Shown here: piece by piece, positions 34,926 through 44,003 of the stretch
Layout: every line of letters begins with the position of its first letter
Numbering within the stretch: position 1 is the first letter of the stretch
Program-made: the position numbers and the translations under genes
Notes under the pieces: model-generated
Told to the model about the DNA's origin: nothing
What the model saw: only the letters and a program-made list of their open reading frames with translations
Database searches by the model: none
NCBI RefSeq assembly: GCF_000474945.1
Contig: NZ_AXDW01000001.1
Coordinates: 372,001-436,000 of the forward strand
Direction of reading: 5' to 3'
Source: Solimonas soli DSM 21787
Lineage (GTDB): Bacteria > Pseudomonadota > Gammaproteobacteria > Nevskiales > Nevskiaceae
Length of the DNA: 64,000 bases

Positions 34926-35600
34926 TCAGCCCGCCGGCTCGGCGCGCCACTGTTCGGCGCCGAGGAAGATCAGGCGGATCTGCGCCACGAAATTCGCTTC
35001 GAGCTCGCGCGCCAGCTGCGGCTGGTCCGGCGGCAGATCGAGGATGTCGCTCGCCGCGTTGAGCATGGTGTTGACCACCAGGCTGCAGATCATCTCCAGC
35101 GTCGCGGTCGGCAGATCGCTGCGGTAGCCGAGCATGCGCAGGTCCTGCGCCATCTCGCGCACGAACAGGTTCACCTCGTTGCGGATCGCCTGGCGGATCG
35201 CCGGCGAGCCGCCGTGGCGCTCGCTGGCCGCGGTGCGGAACTGGCGCGGGTTGGCGCGCACGTACTGCCAGTACACCGCGACCGAGTGGCGAATGATGTC
35301 GGTGGTCGGCACGCCGGCCTTGCGCACCTCGCGCAGCAGGCGGCGCAGGGTCACGCCGCATTCCTCGACCAGCGCCAGGCCCAGCTCTTCCATGCTGTGA
35401 AAGTGCCGGTAGAAGGCCGTCGGCACGACGCCGGCCTCGCGCGTGACCTCGCGCAGGCTCAGGCTCGGGAAGCTGTGGCCCTCGCTCATCAGGGTCAGGG
35501 CGGCGTCGAGCAGACGATCGCGCGTCAGCTGCTTGCGCGCGCCGCGGGCCCCGGCGTGGTCGCCGGCAAGCGTGGATTCGAGATGTTTTCGCCCCGACAT
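34926..35600 (-). CDS. desT: TetR-family regulator, DesT/FabR-like
   Basis: This regulator of about 224 residues has an N-terminal HTH (RKQLTRDRLLDAALTLMSEGHSFPSLSLREVTREAGVVPTAFYRHF) of the FabR/DesT kind. The PTAFYRHF recognition region and the FVREMAQDLR block are typical. In Pseudomonas DesT senses the saturated/unsaturated acyl-CoA ratio and represses the desaturase operon. Here it is divergent from exactly such an operon, which supports the call. An alternative ATG two codons upstream (35606) is possible. Confidence 0.85.
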   Translation of the reverse strand: MSGRKHLESTLAGDHAGARGARKQLTRDRLLDAALTLMSEGHSFPSLSLREVTREAGVVPTAFYRHFHSMEELGLALVEECGVTLRRLLREVRKAGVPTTDIIRHSVAVYWQYVRANPRQFRTAASERHGGSPAIRQAIRNEVNLFVREMAQDLRMLGYRSDLPTATLEMICSLVVNTMLNAASDILDLPPDQPQLARELEANFVAQIRLIFLGAEQWRAEPAG

Positions 35601-35668
35601 GTTCACATGATAACAGCAATTCGGACAAAGGCTTGAAGTCAGTGTCTACGACATCCGCGAATGTTTCA

Positions 35669-35684
35669 GTGAACAACTGTTGAC
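35669..35684. promoter_or_regulatory. Candidate DesT operator
   Basis: GTGAACAACTGTTGAC is an imperfect inverted repeat (12 of 16 positions symmetric) in the desT-desC gap. A second palindrome, GTGTGCACAC, lies at 35709-35718 near the reductase start. Either could bind the TetR regulator. Confidence 0.5.
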
Positions 35685-35738
35685 AAAGCCCGGCGTGGCA
35701 GCAAAGATGTGTGCACACTTGTACACCGACTTGCCGCC

Positions 35739-36851
35739 ATGTCGACTCCCTTCGCCGCCATCCGCCAGCACGCCCTGCGCACCCTGCAATCGCCGTGGCT
35801 GCATCCGCTCAATGACACGGACGCGCTGAACGAACTGCTCGGCTCGCTCAATCCGCGCTGGTCGCTGACCGAGGTGCGCGCCGAACTGAGCGGCCGCCGC
35901 GCCGAGACGCCGGACACCGTGAGCCTGGAATTCAGGCCCAACCGTCTGTGGAACGGCTTCGCGGCCGGCCAGCACGTGACGATCACGGTCGACATCGACG
36001 GCGTGCGTCACCAGCGCGTCTACAGCCTCTCGTCCGATCCGGCGCAGGCCGAGCGGCTGACCCTGACCGTGAAGCGCCAGCCCGGCGATCGGCAGCGGAC
36101 CAGCGTCTCGAACTGGCTGCACGACGGCCTGCGCCTCGGCGACGTCGTCACGCTCAGTGCCGCCGCCGGCGATTTCGTGCTGCCGGGCGCCGCGCGCCCG
36201 GCCCTGCTGCTCAGCGCCGGCAGCGGCATCACGCCGATGCGCGCGCTCCTGCATGCGCTGCGCCAGCGCGCCGCGGCCGGCACGTTCACCGACGATGTCG
36301 TGCTGATCCACGTCTGTCGTGATCGGGCCGATCAGATCTTCGCCGACGAACTGGCGGCGCTGGTGCGCGAGTGGCCGGCCCTGCGCCTCGTCGCCTGGCA
36401 TACCGCGTCGCGCGGCCGGCCGACCGTGGCGAAGCTGCTCGAGGCGGTGCCCGATTACGCCGCCCGCGACACCTGGCTGTGCGGCCCCGCCACCTTCATG
36501 GCCGACGTCGAAGCGCACTGGCAGGCGGCCGGCCTCGCGGCCCGCCTGCGGCTGGAACGCTTCGGTCTCGCGCCGCGCGTCGTCGAAGGCGCCGCCAGCG
36601 CCGAAATCCGCTGCGAGCGCAGCGAGCGCCTGTTCACCGCCGGCGCCGGCGAAGCGCTGCTGCCGGCCGCCGAACGCGCCGGCCTGAAGCCGGCCTACGG
36701 CTGCCGCATCGGCATCTGCCGGACCTGCCTGTGCCGCAAGCGCAGCGGCACCGTGGAAAACCTGGTGACCGGCGAGCAGTCGAGCGAGCCGGACGAATGG
36801 ATCCGCCTCTGCGTCAGCACGCCGCGCAGCGACCTGCAACTCGATCTCTGA
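35739..36851 (+). CDS. desC: Ferredoxin-type NAD(P)H reductase for the desaturase
   Basis: This 370-residue protein has a FAD domain (HQRVYSLSSDP), an NAD(P) domain (LLLSAGSGITPMRALL, DTWLCGPATFM) and a C-terminal plant-type 2Fe-2S domain. The iron-binding cysteines are in YGCRIGICRTCLC with a later RLCVS. It supplies electrons to the membrane desaturase whose ATG overlaps its TGA. The ATG at 35739 is preferred to one ten codons upstream that overlaps the palindrome. Confidence 0.88.
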   Translation: MSTPFAAIRQHALRTLQSPWLHPLNDTDALNELLGSLNPRWSLTEVRAELSGRRAETPDTVSLEFRPNRLWNGFAAGQHVTITVDIDGVRHQRVYSLSSDPAQAERLTLTVKRQPGDRQRTSVSNWLHDGLRLGDVVTLSAAAGDFVLPGAARPALLLSAGSGITPMRALLHALRQRAAAGTFTDDVVLIHVCRDRADQIFADELAALVREWPALRLVAWHTASRGRPTVAKLLEAVPDYAARDTWLCGPATFMADVEAHWQAAGLAARLRLERFGLAPRVVEGAASAEIRCERSERLFTAGAGEALLPAAERAGLKPAYGCRIGICRTCLCRKRSGTVENLVTGEQSSEPDEWIRLCVSTPRSDLQLDL

Positions 36852-37969
36852 TGAAACCCTCCTCCAGCATGACCCCGAGCCCGACCATGACCCGCAAGAA
36901 ACTGAGCCGCACCGACATTGCCGGCCTGCAGGCCGATCTCGACGCCGTGCGCGACAGCGTGATGAGCACGCTCGGCGACAAGGACGTCGCGCATATCCGC
37001 AAGATGATCCGCCGCGCGCGCGGCAGCGCCATCGCCGGCCGCACGATGCTCGGCCTCGGCTTCGATCCCGTCACCTTCGTCGTCGGCGTCGCCGCGCTGG
37101 CGCACGCCAAGATCGTCGAGAACATGGAGGTCGGCCACAACGTCATGCACGGCCAGTACGACTGGACCAATGATCCGTCGCTGAACTCGCTGCGCTACGA
37201 GTGGGACAATGTCTGCGACGCCGGCATGTGGCGGCACTTCCACAACTACGAGCACCATACCTACACCAATATCCTCGGCAAGGACCGCGATTTCGGCTAC
37301 ACCATCCTGCGTCTGTCCGACGAACAGAAGTGGCATCCCTTCTTCCTGCTGCAGCCGGTGTGGAACGCGATTCTCGCGCTGGCCTTCGAGTGGGGCGTCG
37401 GCGGCCACGACGTGCAGGCCGAGCGCTTCCTCAAGGGCGAGATGAGCTTCAGGCAGCTGGCCGAACGCTCCAAGCCCTTCCACCGGAAGATCCGCAAGCA
37501 GCTGGTCAAGGACTACGTGCTGTTCCCGCTGCTGACCTTCTGGAACGCGCCGCGCGTGCTGCTCGGCAACCTGCTCGCCAACCTGATCCGCAACCTGTGG
37601 TCGTACGCGATCATCTTCTGCGGCCACTTCCCGGACGGCACGCAGGTGTTCAGCGAGGAAGAGACGCGCGACGAGACGCGCGGCGACTGGTACTACCGGC
37701 AGATCTGCGGCTCGGCCAACATCGAGGGCGGTCGCGCGTTCCACATCCTCACCGGTCACCTGAGCCATCAGATCGAGCACCATCTGTTCCCGGACATGCC
37801 GGCGCACCGCTACGCCGAGATCGCACCGCAGGTGCAAGCGATCTGCGCCAAGTACGGCATCCGCTACAACACCGCCAACTTCTGGCGGCAGTACGGCACG
37901 GTGCTGGGCAAAGTGTTCCGCCATGCGCTACCGTCGCGTCGCGCCAACGCGGCGCTCGCCCAGGCCTGA
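36851..37969 (+). CDS. desB: Membrane fatty-acid (acyl-CoA) desaturase, DesB-like
   Basis: This 372-residue di-iron desaturase has three histidine boxes: HNVMHGQYD (H-x3-H), HFHNYEHHTYTN and HLSHQIEHHLFP. There are membrane segments around residues 60-85 and 225-265. It adds a double bond to acyl chains, probably acyl-CoA, using electrons from the preceding reductase. The gene starts at the last base of the desC stop (TGATG). Regulator, reductase and desaturase match the desT-desC-desB set of Pseudomonas; the exact double-bond position is inference. Confidence 0.88.
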   Translation: MKPSSSMTPSPTMTRKKLSRTDIAGLQADLDAVRDSVMSTLGDKDVAHIRKMIRRARGSAIAGRTMLGLGFDPVTFVVGVAALAHAKIVENMEVGHNVMHGQYDWTNDPSLNSLRYEWDNVCDAGMWRHFHNYEHHTYTNILGKDRDFGYTILRLSDEQKWHPFFLLQPVWNAILALAFEWGVGGHDVQAERFLKGEMSFRQLAERSKPFHRKIRKQLVKDYVLFPLLTFWNAPRVLLGNLLANLIRNLWSYAIIFCGHFPDGTQVFSEEETRDETRGDWYYRQICGSANIEGGRAFHILTGHLSHQIEHHLFPDMPAHRYAEIAPQVQAICAKYGIRYNTANFWRQYGTVLGKVFRHALPSRRANAALAQA

Positions 37970-37977
37970 CGCTCACC

Positions 37978-38364
37978 ATGAAGACGCTGCAAAGGCTCGA
38001 AGTGCTCAAGGATCTCGTGCAGCAGGCCGTCGACCGCGGCGCGAGCTCGGTCGAGGCGATCCATCAACACATCGCCGGCCTGCCCTTCCAGGTGCTCGAA
38101 AAGTCCGGCCTGCTCGACGACGACAAGCTGAAGCTGAAGGAAAAGCAGCAGCGCACGATCGGCGCCGTGTACGACGCGATCCGCCGCATCAACCGCCAGG
38201 TCGGCGAACTGATTTCGGACCAGTTCGAACTGGTCGAGGACAGCGAGCACATCCAGCGCGTGCTCGACGGGCAGACCAGGGCGGCGCCCGCCCCGAAGCG
38301 CAAGCCGGCCGCCAAAAGGAAGCCGCGCAAGGCGGCGACCAGGAAGAAGCCGGCCGCTTCCTGA
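37978..38364 (+). CDS. Small protein with basic Lys/Ala-rich tail, function unknown
   Basis: This 128-residue protein has a predicted helical body (MKTLQRLEVLKDLVQQAVDRGASSVEAIHQHIAGLPFQVLEK), a Lys-rich middle and a C-terminal tail of AAPAPKRKPAAKRKPRK type. The tail resembles histone-H1-like or DNA/RNA-binding tails. It starts nine bases after the desaturase stop, so it is probably in the same transcript. I do not recognise its family well enough to name a role. Confidence 0.75.
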   Translation: MKTLQRLEVLKDLVQQAVDRGASSVEAIHQHIAGLPFQVLEKSGLLDDDKLKLKEKQQRTIGAVYDAIRRINRQVGELISDQFELVEDSEHIQRVLDGQTRAAPAPKRKPAAKRKPRKAATRKKPAAS

Positions 38365-38413
38365 CGGTCCAGGTCGGGGAAGCGTTCGCCGGCACGCCCG
38401 CCCCCCGGTCAGG

Positions 38414-39343
38414 CTACTGGCCGCGCATCCAGGCCTGGCGCAGCTTGCGGCCGCAGACCGCCGATTCGACGTACGCGGTCTTCGACAGCTTCTGCCGGGC
38501 GACGATGCCGTAGGTGGTCTTGTCCGCCGAAATCCAGGGATAGAAGCCCATCAGGCCCGGGCTGCTGAAGGCCCCGTCGCCCTGCGGATCGTCTTCGATC
38601 CAGTGATTGATGCTGTAGTGCCAAGGCCAGGGCGCCGGGCTGAACGCGGCGTTGCCGCCCTGCGTGGCGACCGGCGCATAGCCGAGGAAGTCGTGCATGC
38701 GCAGCTGGCCCGAGAGAATCTTGCGCAGGAACTGCCCGTAGGCCGCCGGCGTGCCCTTCATGCCGCCGGCCGGCTGCGCCTGTGCGTAGGAGAGATTGAT
38801 GTCGCGGCCGATGTAGCCCATCACCTCCGAGGTCAGCTCGGCCGCGTTCAGCCGGCCGAGGCCGAGCACCTGCAGGAGCTTCTGGTCGTGGCCGCCGCTG
38901 TACGAAAAACGGCCGACGTCGGCGCTGACACGCTCGCCGTTCTCGCCCTTGCTGAGACATTCGTCGCCGGTCTTCGAGAACAGGCACTTGAACGGATTGA
39001 GCTTGGTGTAGCCGGAGCGCATCTCGAGATAGGAGAGCTGATCGGCGGTCGGCTTGTTGTTGCGGCCGATCTTCTCGAGGAAGTAGGCGCCCCAGACGAA
39101 CTTCGACGCCGAGGCGATCTTCATCTCGGAGCTGGCCGAATACTCGGTGCCGACCGCGCCGCTGGCGAGCACGCCCTTGGCGTCGCCGATTTCCCAGTAG
39201 AAATCGCCGAGCTTCCTGCAGTCGGGGTCGCCCTGGGCGACGGCGGTGACGGCCTGGCTGCGATCGGCGGCGTCGGCGCCGAGCGCGCCGAGACCGCAAC
39301 CGAGCACCGCGACGGCAATCGAGAGACGGCGGAATCTGTTCAT
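38414..39343 (-). CDS. Exported serine hydrolase of the beta-lactamase/transpeptidase fold (putative)
   Basis: This 309-residue protein has a signal peptide (to about GADA, residue 24). The S-x-x-K site of penicillin-recognising enzymes is at S78-A-S-K81 (IASASKFVWGAYFLEK), and RFSYSGGHD may replace the Y-x-N motif. Several cysteines (C42, C120, C129) could form disulfides. The third KTG-type motif is not evident, so assignment to the superfamily is moderate and substrate is unknown. It lies next to two L,D-transpeptidase genes. Confidence 0.7.
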   Translation of the reverse strand: MNRFRRLSIAVAVLGCGLGALGADAADRSQAVTAVAQGDPDCRKLGDFYWEIGDAKGVLASGAVGTEYSASSEMKIASASKFVWGAYFLEKIGRNNKPTADQLSYLEMRSGYTKLNPFKCLFSKTGDECLSKGENGERVSADVGRFSYSGGHDQKLLQVLGLGRLNAAELTSEVMGYIGRDINLSYAQAQPAGGMKGTPAAYGQFLRKILSGQLRMHDFLGYAPVATQGGNAAFSPAPWPWHYSINHWIEDDPQGDGAFSSPGLMGFYPWISADKTTYGIVARQKLSKTAYVESAVCGRKLRQAWMRGQ

Positions 39344-39419
39344 GGGAATTCCTCTGCTGGGGGATGCGGCGACCTTAGCCGAGCCTTTGTGCGGATTCTG
39401 TCAGCGCCGGGCGCCAGTG

Positions 39420-41030
39420 TCATGAGCGGCGATCCAGGGCGGCGATCAGTTCCGCATCGTGCTGGTAGATGTCCGGGCGGAAGGCCGGATGGCCGTCGGC
39501 GTCGACGTCGACCGTCCAGTAGGCGAGCAGGATCGGCACCGGCTTCGGCAGCGGGATGTTCTGCGTCGTGCCGGTGGCGACGATGGCCTCGAGCGCGGCC
39601 CGGTTCCATTTCAGCGGATCGTCGTAGAGCCGCTCGACGAGTTCCATGGCGCGCTCGACGCGGATGCAGCCGGAGCTGAAGGCCCGCTGCGCCTTGCCGA
39701 ACAGCGCCTGGTGCGGAGTGTCGTGGAGATACACCGCGTAGGCGTTCGGGAAACGGATCGCGACCACGCCGAGCGAGCCGTCCGGGCCCGCGTCCTGGCG
39801 CAAGGTGATGTTGCCGGGCCGGCTCCAGTCGACCGCCGCCGGCGACAGCTCGCGCCCGGCGGCGTCGAACACGCGGATGCGGTGCCGCGCCAGATAGCCG
39901 GGGTCCTGGCGCACTTTCGGCAGCACGTCCTTGCGCAGGATGGTCGGCGGCACCGTCCAGGTCGGGTTGAAGGTCACGTAGTTGATCGCCGAGGTGAAGA
40001 CCGGCGTGCTGCGATAGGGCTGGCCGACCTGCACGCGCGACTGCCATACCGGCTCGCCGGCACGAAACAGGGTGACGCGGTAGCCGGCGATGTCGACCAG
40101 CACGAAATCGCCCTCGCCGAGATGCAGCAGCCAGCGGCCGCGTTCGAGATTGGCGCGCAGCTGGTCGATGCGCGCCGCCACGGGCACGTTGAGCGCGGCC
40201 AGCGTCGCCGCACCGACCACCCCGTCGGCGTCGAGATACTGCGCCTGCTGATAGGCCTCCACGGCGGCCCGCAGTTCCTCGTCGTAGAGCGTGCTGCCGC
40301 TGTCGGGCAAGCCGAGGCGGCGCCGCAGCGCGGCGACGCGCGGATCATCGGCGCCCGGCTTGATGGAAGGCCCGGCTTCGATCGGCGGCCAGCCGCCCGC
40401 TGCCTGCACGGCGCGCAGCTGCGCGAGCGCGGCGCGCATGCGCGCGTAGAGCCAGTGCTGCGGCCGGGCCCGGGCATAGAGGTCGGCGAAGTCGCCGCGG
40501 TCGACCGCCGCCGAGAAGGCCTCGATGCCGGCCCTGGCGTCGAGCGCGCGCGGCTCGAAGTTCCAGTGCGTGTCCAGCGTCGCCGGATCGACCCTGCCGC
40601 GGTACAGATCCAGCAGCGCGCGCAGCGCGCTGTGCGTGACCATCCAGTCGTCGTCGGCGAGCGCCTGCGCATCGCCGGCCGGCGGCGGACCGGCGGCGAT
40701 GATGTCGTCGTGATACTGCGCGGGCACGAGTCCGTCCGTCGTCAGCCCGCGCAGCGCGTCCAGCAGGCGGCCGCGGCGCTGCGCGTCGCGCCACGCCGGG
40801 CGGTCGCCGCGCAGGCCGTAGAACAGCGCGACGGCCTCGTCGAGGCCGAGCGCCTCGCCCTTGATGCCCGGCGCCACCTCGAGCTTCGGTGCGCCGCTGG
40901 CTCGCAGCGGCGCCGCGCGGGCGGCGATGATCGACTGCGCGTCGGCCTGCGGCTGCGCCGCGACCGGCGCGCCGCCGACGGCCAGGACCACGGCCAAAGC
41001 CCAGCCGATGCCGCGCACGCCAGCCCGCAT
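39420..41030 (-). CDS. L,D-transpeptidase, YcbB/LdtD-like
   Basis: This 536-residue exported enzyme cross-links peptidoglycan 3-3 or acts on the wall. After a signal peptide (to about VAAQ) come a scaffold region, a peptidoglycan-binding repeat (LRRRLGLPDSGSTLYDEELRAAVEAYQ, about residue 225) and a YkuD domain. The catalytic motif is HDTP then FSSGCIRVE, with Cys near residue 455. The ATG at 41030 follows a GGAAGGG site. It is divergent from another L,D-transpeptidase across 187 bases. Confidence 0.92.
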   Translation of the reverse strand: MRAGVRGIGWALAVVLAVGGAPVAAQPQADAQSIIAARAAPLRASGAPKLEVAPGIKGEALGLDEAVALFYGLRGDRPAWRDAQRRGRLLDALRGLTTDGLVPAQYHDDIIAAGPPPAGDAQALADDDWMVTHSALRALLDLYRGRVDPATLDTHWNFEPRALDARAGIEAFSAAVDRGDFADLYARARPQHWLYARMRAALAQLRAVQAAGGWPPIEAGPSIKPGADDPRVAALRRRLGLPDSGSTLYDEELRAAVEAYQQAQYLDADGVVGAATLAALNVPVAARIDQLRANLERGRWLLHLGEGDFVLVDIAGYRVTLFRAGEPVWQSRVQVGQPYRSTPVFTSAINYVTFNPTWTVPPTILRKDVLPKVRQDPGYLARHRIRVFDAAGRELSPAAVDWSRPGNITLRQDAGPDGSLGVVAIRFPNAYAVYLHDTPHQALFGKAQRAFSSGCIRVERAMELVERLYDDPLKWNRAALEAIVATGTTQNIPLPKPVPILLAYWTVDVDADGHPAFRPDIYQHDAELIAALDRRS

Positions 41031-41217
41031 AGAAAACCCTTCCTTTTTTCCAACCGTAGCAGCGGCGCAATCACGCAGTCCATTTGGACGAACCGCGACT
41101 CGAGCGCTACCATGCAGCGCGATGTGCCGGCCCCGAGGGACGCGCCGGCCCTCGCTCTTGAATGTCGATGACCTGCCGCGGCGCCCTGCGCGCCGCGCGT
41201 CCCCGGATGGTGTTTGC

Positions 41218-41958
41218 ATGCGGTTCCCTTTCCGCTCCGCCCCGGCGGCCGCTCTGGCCTGGGCGCTGCCGCTGTGCGGTCATGCCGCCCCGCCCGCTTC
41301 GACGCTCTACGCGTCGCTGCACGCCGCGGCGCCGGACGTCCAGGCGGCCGCCCTGCAGGCCGCGGTCGACGCCCTGGCCTGCGCCAGCGCGGCGGGTGAC
41401 CTCGAGGCGCGGCGTCTCGCGCTGATCGATTACTCGCTGCCGTCGACGCAGCAGCGCCTGTGGGTCTTCGACCTGGACGGCAGCAAGCTGCTGTTCCGCG
41501 AGCTGGTCGCGCACGGCCGCAACTCGGGCGATCGCGACGCGCAGCGTTTCTCGAATCGCGACGGCAGCCTGCAGTCGAGCATCGGCCTGTTCCGCACCGG
41601 CGGCAGCTATGTCGGCGGCAAGGGCTATTCCTTGCGCCTCGACGGACTCGAGCCGGGCGTCAACGATCTCGCCCTGCAGCGCGCGATCGTGATTCACGGC
41701 GCGCCGTATGTCGACGCCGCGCTCGCCGCCAAGCAGGGGCGCATCGGCCGCAGCTGGGGCTGCCCGGCCGTGCGCGCCGGCATCGCACGGCCGCTCATCG
41801 ACGCGATGAAGAACGGCCAGCTGCTGTTTTCCTACTACCCCGACCCGCGCTGGCTCGCTTCGTCGCGCTTCCTCAACTGCGCCGCGCGCGACGCGCGGCG
41901 CGACACGCTGGCGCAGGCCGGCAGCGCCACGACGATGCGCGCGCTCGCCGCGCCCTGA
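41218..41958 (+). CDS. Murein L,D-transpeptidase catalytic-domain protein (YkuD_2 type)
   Basis: This 246-residue exported protein has a signal peptide (MRFPFRSAPAAALAWALPLCGHAA). The catalytic block is IVIHGAPYVD then GRSWGCPAV, with Cys at about residue 182. It belongs to a different branch from the neighbouring YcbB-like enzyme: short, without a binding repeat, and with WGCPAV instead of SGCIR. The start at 41218 gives a clean signal peptide. It converges with htpG, 18 bases from its stop. Confidence 0.88.
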   Translation: MRFPFRSAPAAALAWALPLCGHAAPPASTLYASLHAAAPDVQAAALQAAVDALACASAAGDLEARRLALIDYSLPSTQQRLWVFDLDGSKLLFRELVAHGRNSGDRDAQRFSNRDGSLQSSIGLFRTGGSYVGGKGYSLRLDGLEPGVNDLALQRAIVIHGAPYVDAALAAKQGRIGRSWGCPAVRAGIARPLIDAMKNGQLLFSYYPDPRWLASSRFLNCAARDARRDTLAQAGSATTMRALAAP

Positions 41959-41976
41959 GCGCGGCGAGCCTGCGCA

Positions 41977-43839
41977 TCAGCCGACGATGATGCGGCTCGG
42001 CTCGGCGCCGGCACCGGCCAGCAGCAGCTTGTTGAGCCGGCGCACGAAGCCGGCCGGATCGTCGAGCTGGCCGCCTTCGGCGAGCAGCGCCTGACCGAAC
42101 AGCAGCTCGCCGAGATCGGCGAAAGCCGCATCGTCGCCGGTCGCCTTCAGCTTCTCGACCAGCGGATGCGTGGGATTGATCTCGAGGATCGGCCGCGAGG
42201 CCGGCGCCTGTTCACCGGCGCGGCGCAGCATCTCCTCGAGACGGCGCGACAGCGCGTACTCGCCGGCGACGAGGCAGGACGGCGACTCGGTGAGGCGCGA
42301 CGACAGGCGCACGGCCTCGACCCGCTCGCCGAGCGCCTTCTGCAGCCGCTCGATGACCTCCTTGAACTCGCCTTCGAGACGCGCCTTCTCCGGCGTCTCG
42401 ATCTTCGCCTCGAGATCCTTCGAGGCGCGCGCCACCGACACCAGCTTCTTGCCGCCGAATTCGGTCAGATGACTGACGACCCATTCGTCGATGCGGTCGG
42501 TCAGCAGCAGCACCTCGAAGTTGCGCGCGCGGAAGCCCTCGAGATGCGGCGAGCTGCGCGCCGCCGCGAGCGTCTCGGCGGTGAGGTAGTAGATGCCGGT
42601 CTGCTCGGCCGGCATGCGCGCGACGTAGGCCTCGAGCGTGACGTCGGCCTTGTCGCTCGTCGTCGAGTGGAAGCGGCAGAGCCTGGCAATGCGCTCCTGG
42701 TTGGCCTGGTCCTCGACCAGGCCCTCCTTGAACACCGTGCCGAACGCCGCCCAGAACTTCGCGTAGTCATCCGGCTTGTTCGCCGCCATGTCGTCGAGCA
42801 GATCGAGCACGCGCTTGACCAGCGCGCTCCTGATTTTCTCGACGGTGCGGTTGCCCTGCAGGATTTCGCGCGAGACATTCAGCGGCAGGTCCGGCGTGTC
42901 GACCACGCCGCGCACGAAACGCAGATACGGCGGCAGCAGCTCGGCCGCCTTGTCCATGATGAAGACGCGCTTGACGTAGAGCTGCACGCCGCGCGACTGC
43001 TCGCGATCCCAGAGATCGAACGGCGCGCGCGACGGAATGTAGAGCAGCGAGGTGTACTCGATCGTGCCCTCGACCTTGTGATGCGCCCAGGCCAGCGGTG
43101 CCTGGTAGTCGTGCGCGATCTGCTCGTAGAACTTCGCGTAGTCCTCGTCCTTCAGTTCCGACTTCGGCCGCGTCCAGAAGGCGCGCGCCTGGTTGATCGT
43201 CTCCAGCTCGCCCTTGTCGTTGCGCAGCTTGATCGGCAGACCGATGTGGTCCGAATACTTGCGCACCAGGCTCTTCAGGCGCAGCGGCTCGAGGAATTCC
43301 TTGTCGTCCTCGCGCAGATGCAGGATCACCTCGGTGCCGCGATCGAGCTTGAACGAGGGCTCGACGGTGAATTCGCCCTGGCCGTCCGATTCCCAGCGCA
43401 CGGCTTCGCCGTCGGCGCGCTTGCTCAGCACCGTGACCTTGTCGGCGACGATGTAAGCCGAGTAGAAACCGACGCCGAACTGGCCGATCAGCTGCGCGTC
43501 CTTCTTCTGGTCGCCGGACAGCGATTCGAGAAACTTGCGCGTGCCCGAGCGGGCGATGGTGCCGAGGTTCTCGATCACCTCGTCGCGCGACATGCCGACG
43601 CCGTTGTCCTTGATCGTCAGCGTGCCGGCCGCCGGGTCGGGAACCAGCTCGACCGCCAGCTCGTCGGCACCGAGCAGGGCCGGGTCGGCGATCGCCTCGA
43701 AGCGCAGCTTGTCGCAGGCATCCGACGCATTCGAGATCAGCTCGCGCAGGAAGATTTCCTTGTTCGAGTACAGCGAATGGATCATCAGGTGCAGCAGGTG
43801 CCGCACCTCTGCCTGGAACTCACGCTTTTCGGCCGCCAT
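41977..43839 (-). CDS. htpG: Chaperone HtpG (Hsp90 family)
   Basis: This 620-residue ATP-driven chaperone has the GHKL ATPase motifs [27 protein letters not shown] and [11 protein letters not shown]. The middle-domain LNVSREILQ block and the C-terminal dimer region are present. The start [16 protein letters not shown] matches the family; the long upstream frame does not. A sigma-32-like promoter lies 37-64 bases upstream. Confidence 0.97.
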   Translation of the reverse strand: MAAEKREFQAEVRHLLHLMIHSLYSNKEIFLRELISNASDACDKLRFEAIADPALLGADELAVELVPDPAAGTLTIKDNGVGMSRDEVIENLGTIARSGTRKFLESLSGDQKKDAQLIGQFGVGFYSAYIVADKVTVLSKRADGEAVRWESDGQGEFTVEPSFKLDRGTEVILHLREDDKEFLEPLRLKSLVRKYSDHIGLPIKLRNDKGELETINQARAFWTRPKSELKDEDYAKFYEQIAHDYQAPLAWAHHKVEGTIEYTSLLYIPSRAPFDLWDREQSRGVQLYVKRVFIMDKAAELLPPYLRFVRGVVDTPDLPLNVSREILQGNRTVEKIRSALVKRVLDLLDDMAANKPDDYAKFWAAFGTVFKEGLVEDQANQERIARLCRFHSTTSDKADVTLEAYVARMPAEQTGIYYLTAETLAAARSSPHLEGFRARNFEVLLLTDRIDEWVVSHLTEFGGKKLVSVARASKDLEAKIETPEKARLEGEFKEVIERLQKALGERVEAVRLSSRLTESPSCLVAGEYALSRRLEEMLRRAGEQAPASRPILEINPTHPLVEKLKATGDDAAFADLGELLFGQALLAEGGQLDDPAGFVRRLNKLLLAGAGAEPSRIIVG

Positions 43840-43875
43840 CGGCTTCTCGCTCCGCGGAATCATGGGAGCCGGCGT

Positions 43876-43903
43876 TGTAGGGCCGGCCGCCGGCGATTTC
43901 AAG
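43876..43903 (-). promoter_or_regulatory. Sigma-32-like heat-shock promoter of htpG
   Basis: On the minus strand CTTGAAA (43903-43897), a perfect -35 heat-shock box, is followed after 14 bases by CCCTACA (43882-43876), close to CCCATNT. It is correctly placed for htpG. Confidence 0.7.
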
Positions 43904-44003
43904 TCCCGCCTATCGATAGAGGCAATTCGTCTTTCCGCCTCGGACGGTGGCTGCGTAGATTGCGCGCGGGCCGCACGTGCGCGGCGGGGACCGTTGGCAT
44001 CGC

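Noticed and set aside
41078-41089. GTCCATTTGGAC palindrome in the gap between the two L,D-transpeptidases
   Set aside because: Twelve bases with a two-base centre is weak, and no regulator gene is nearby; kept as a note only.
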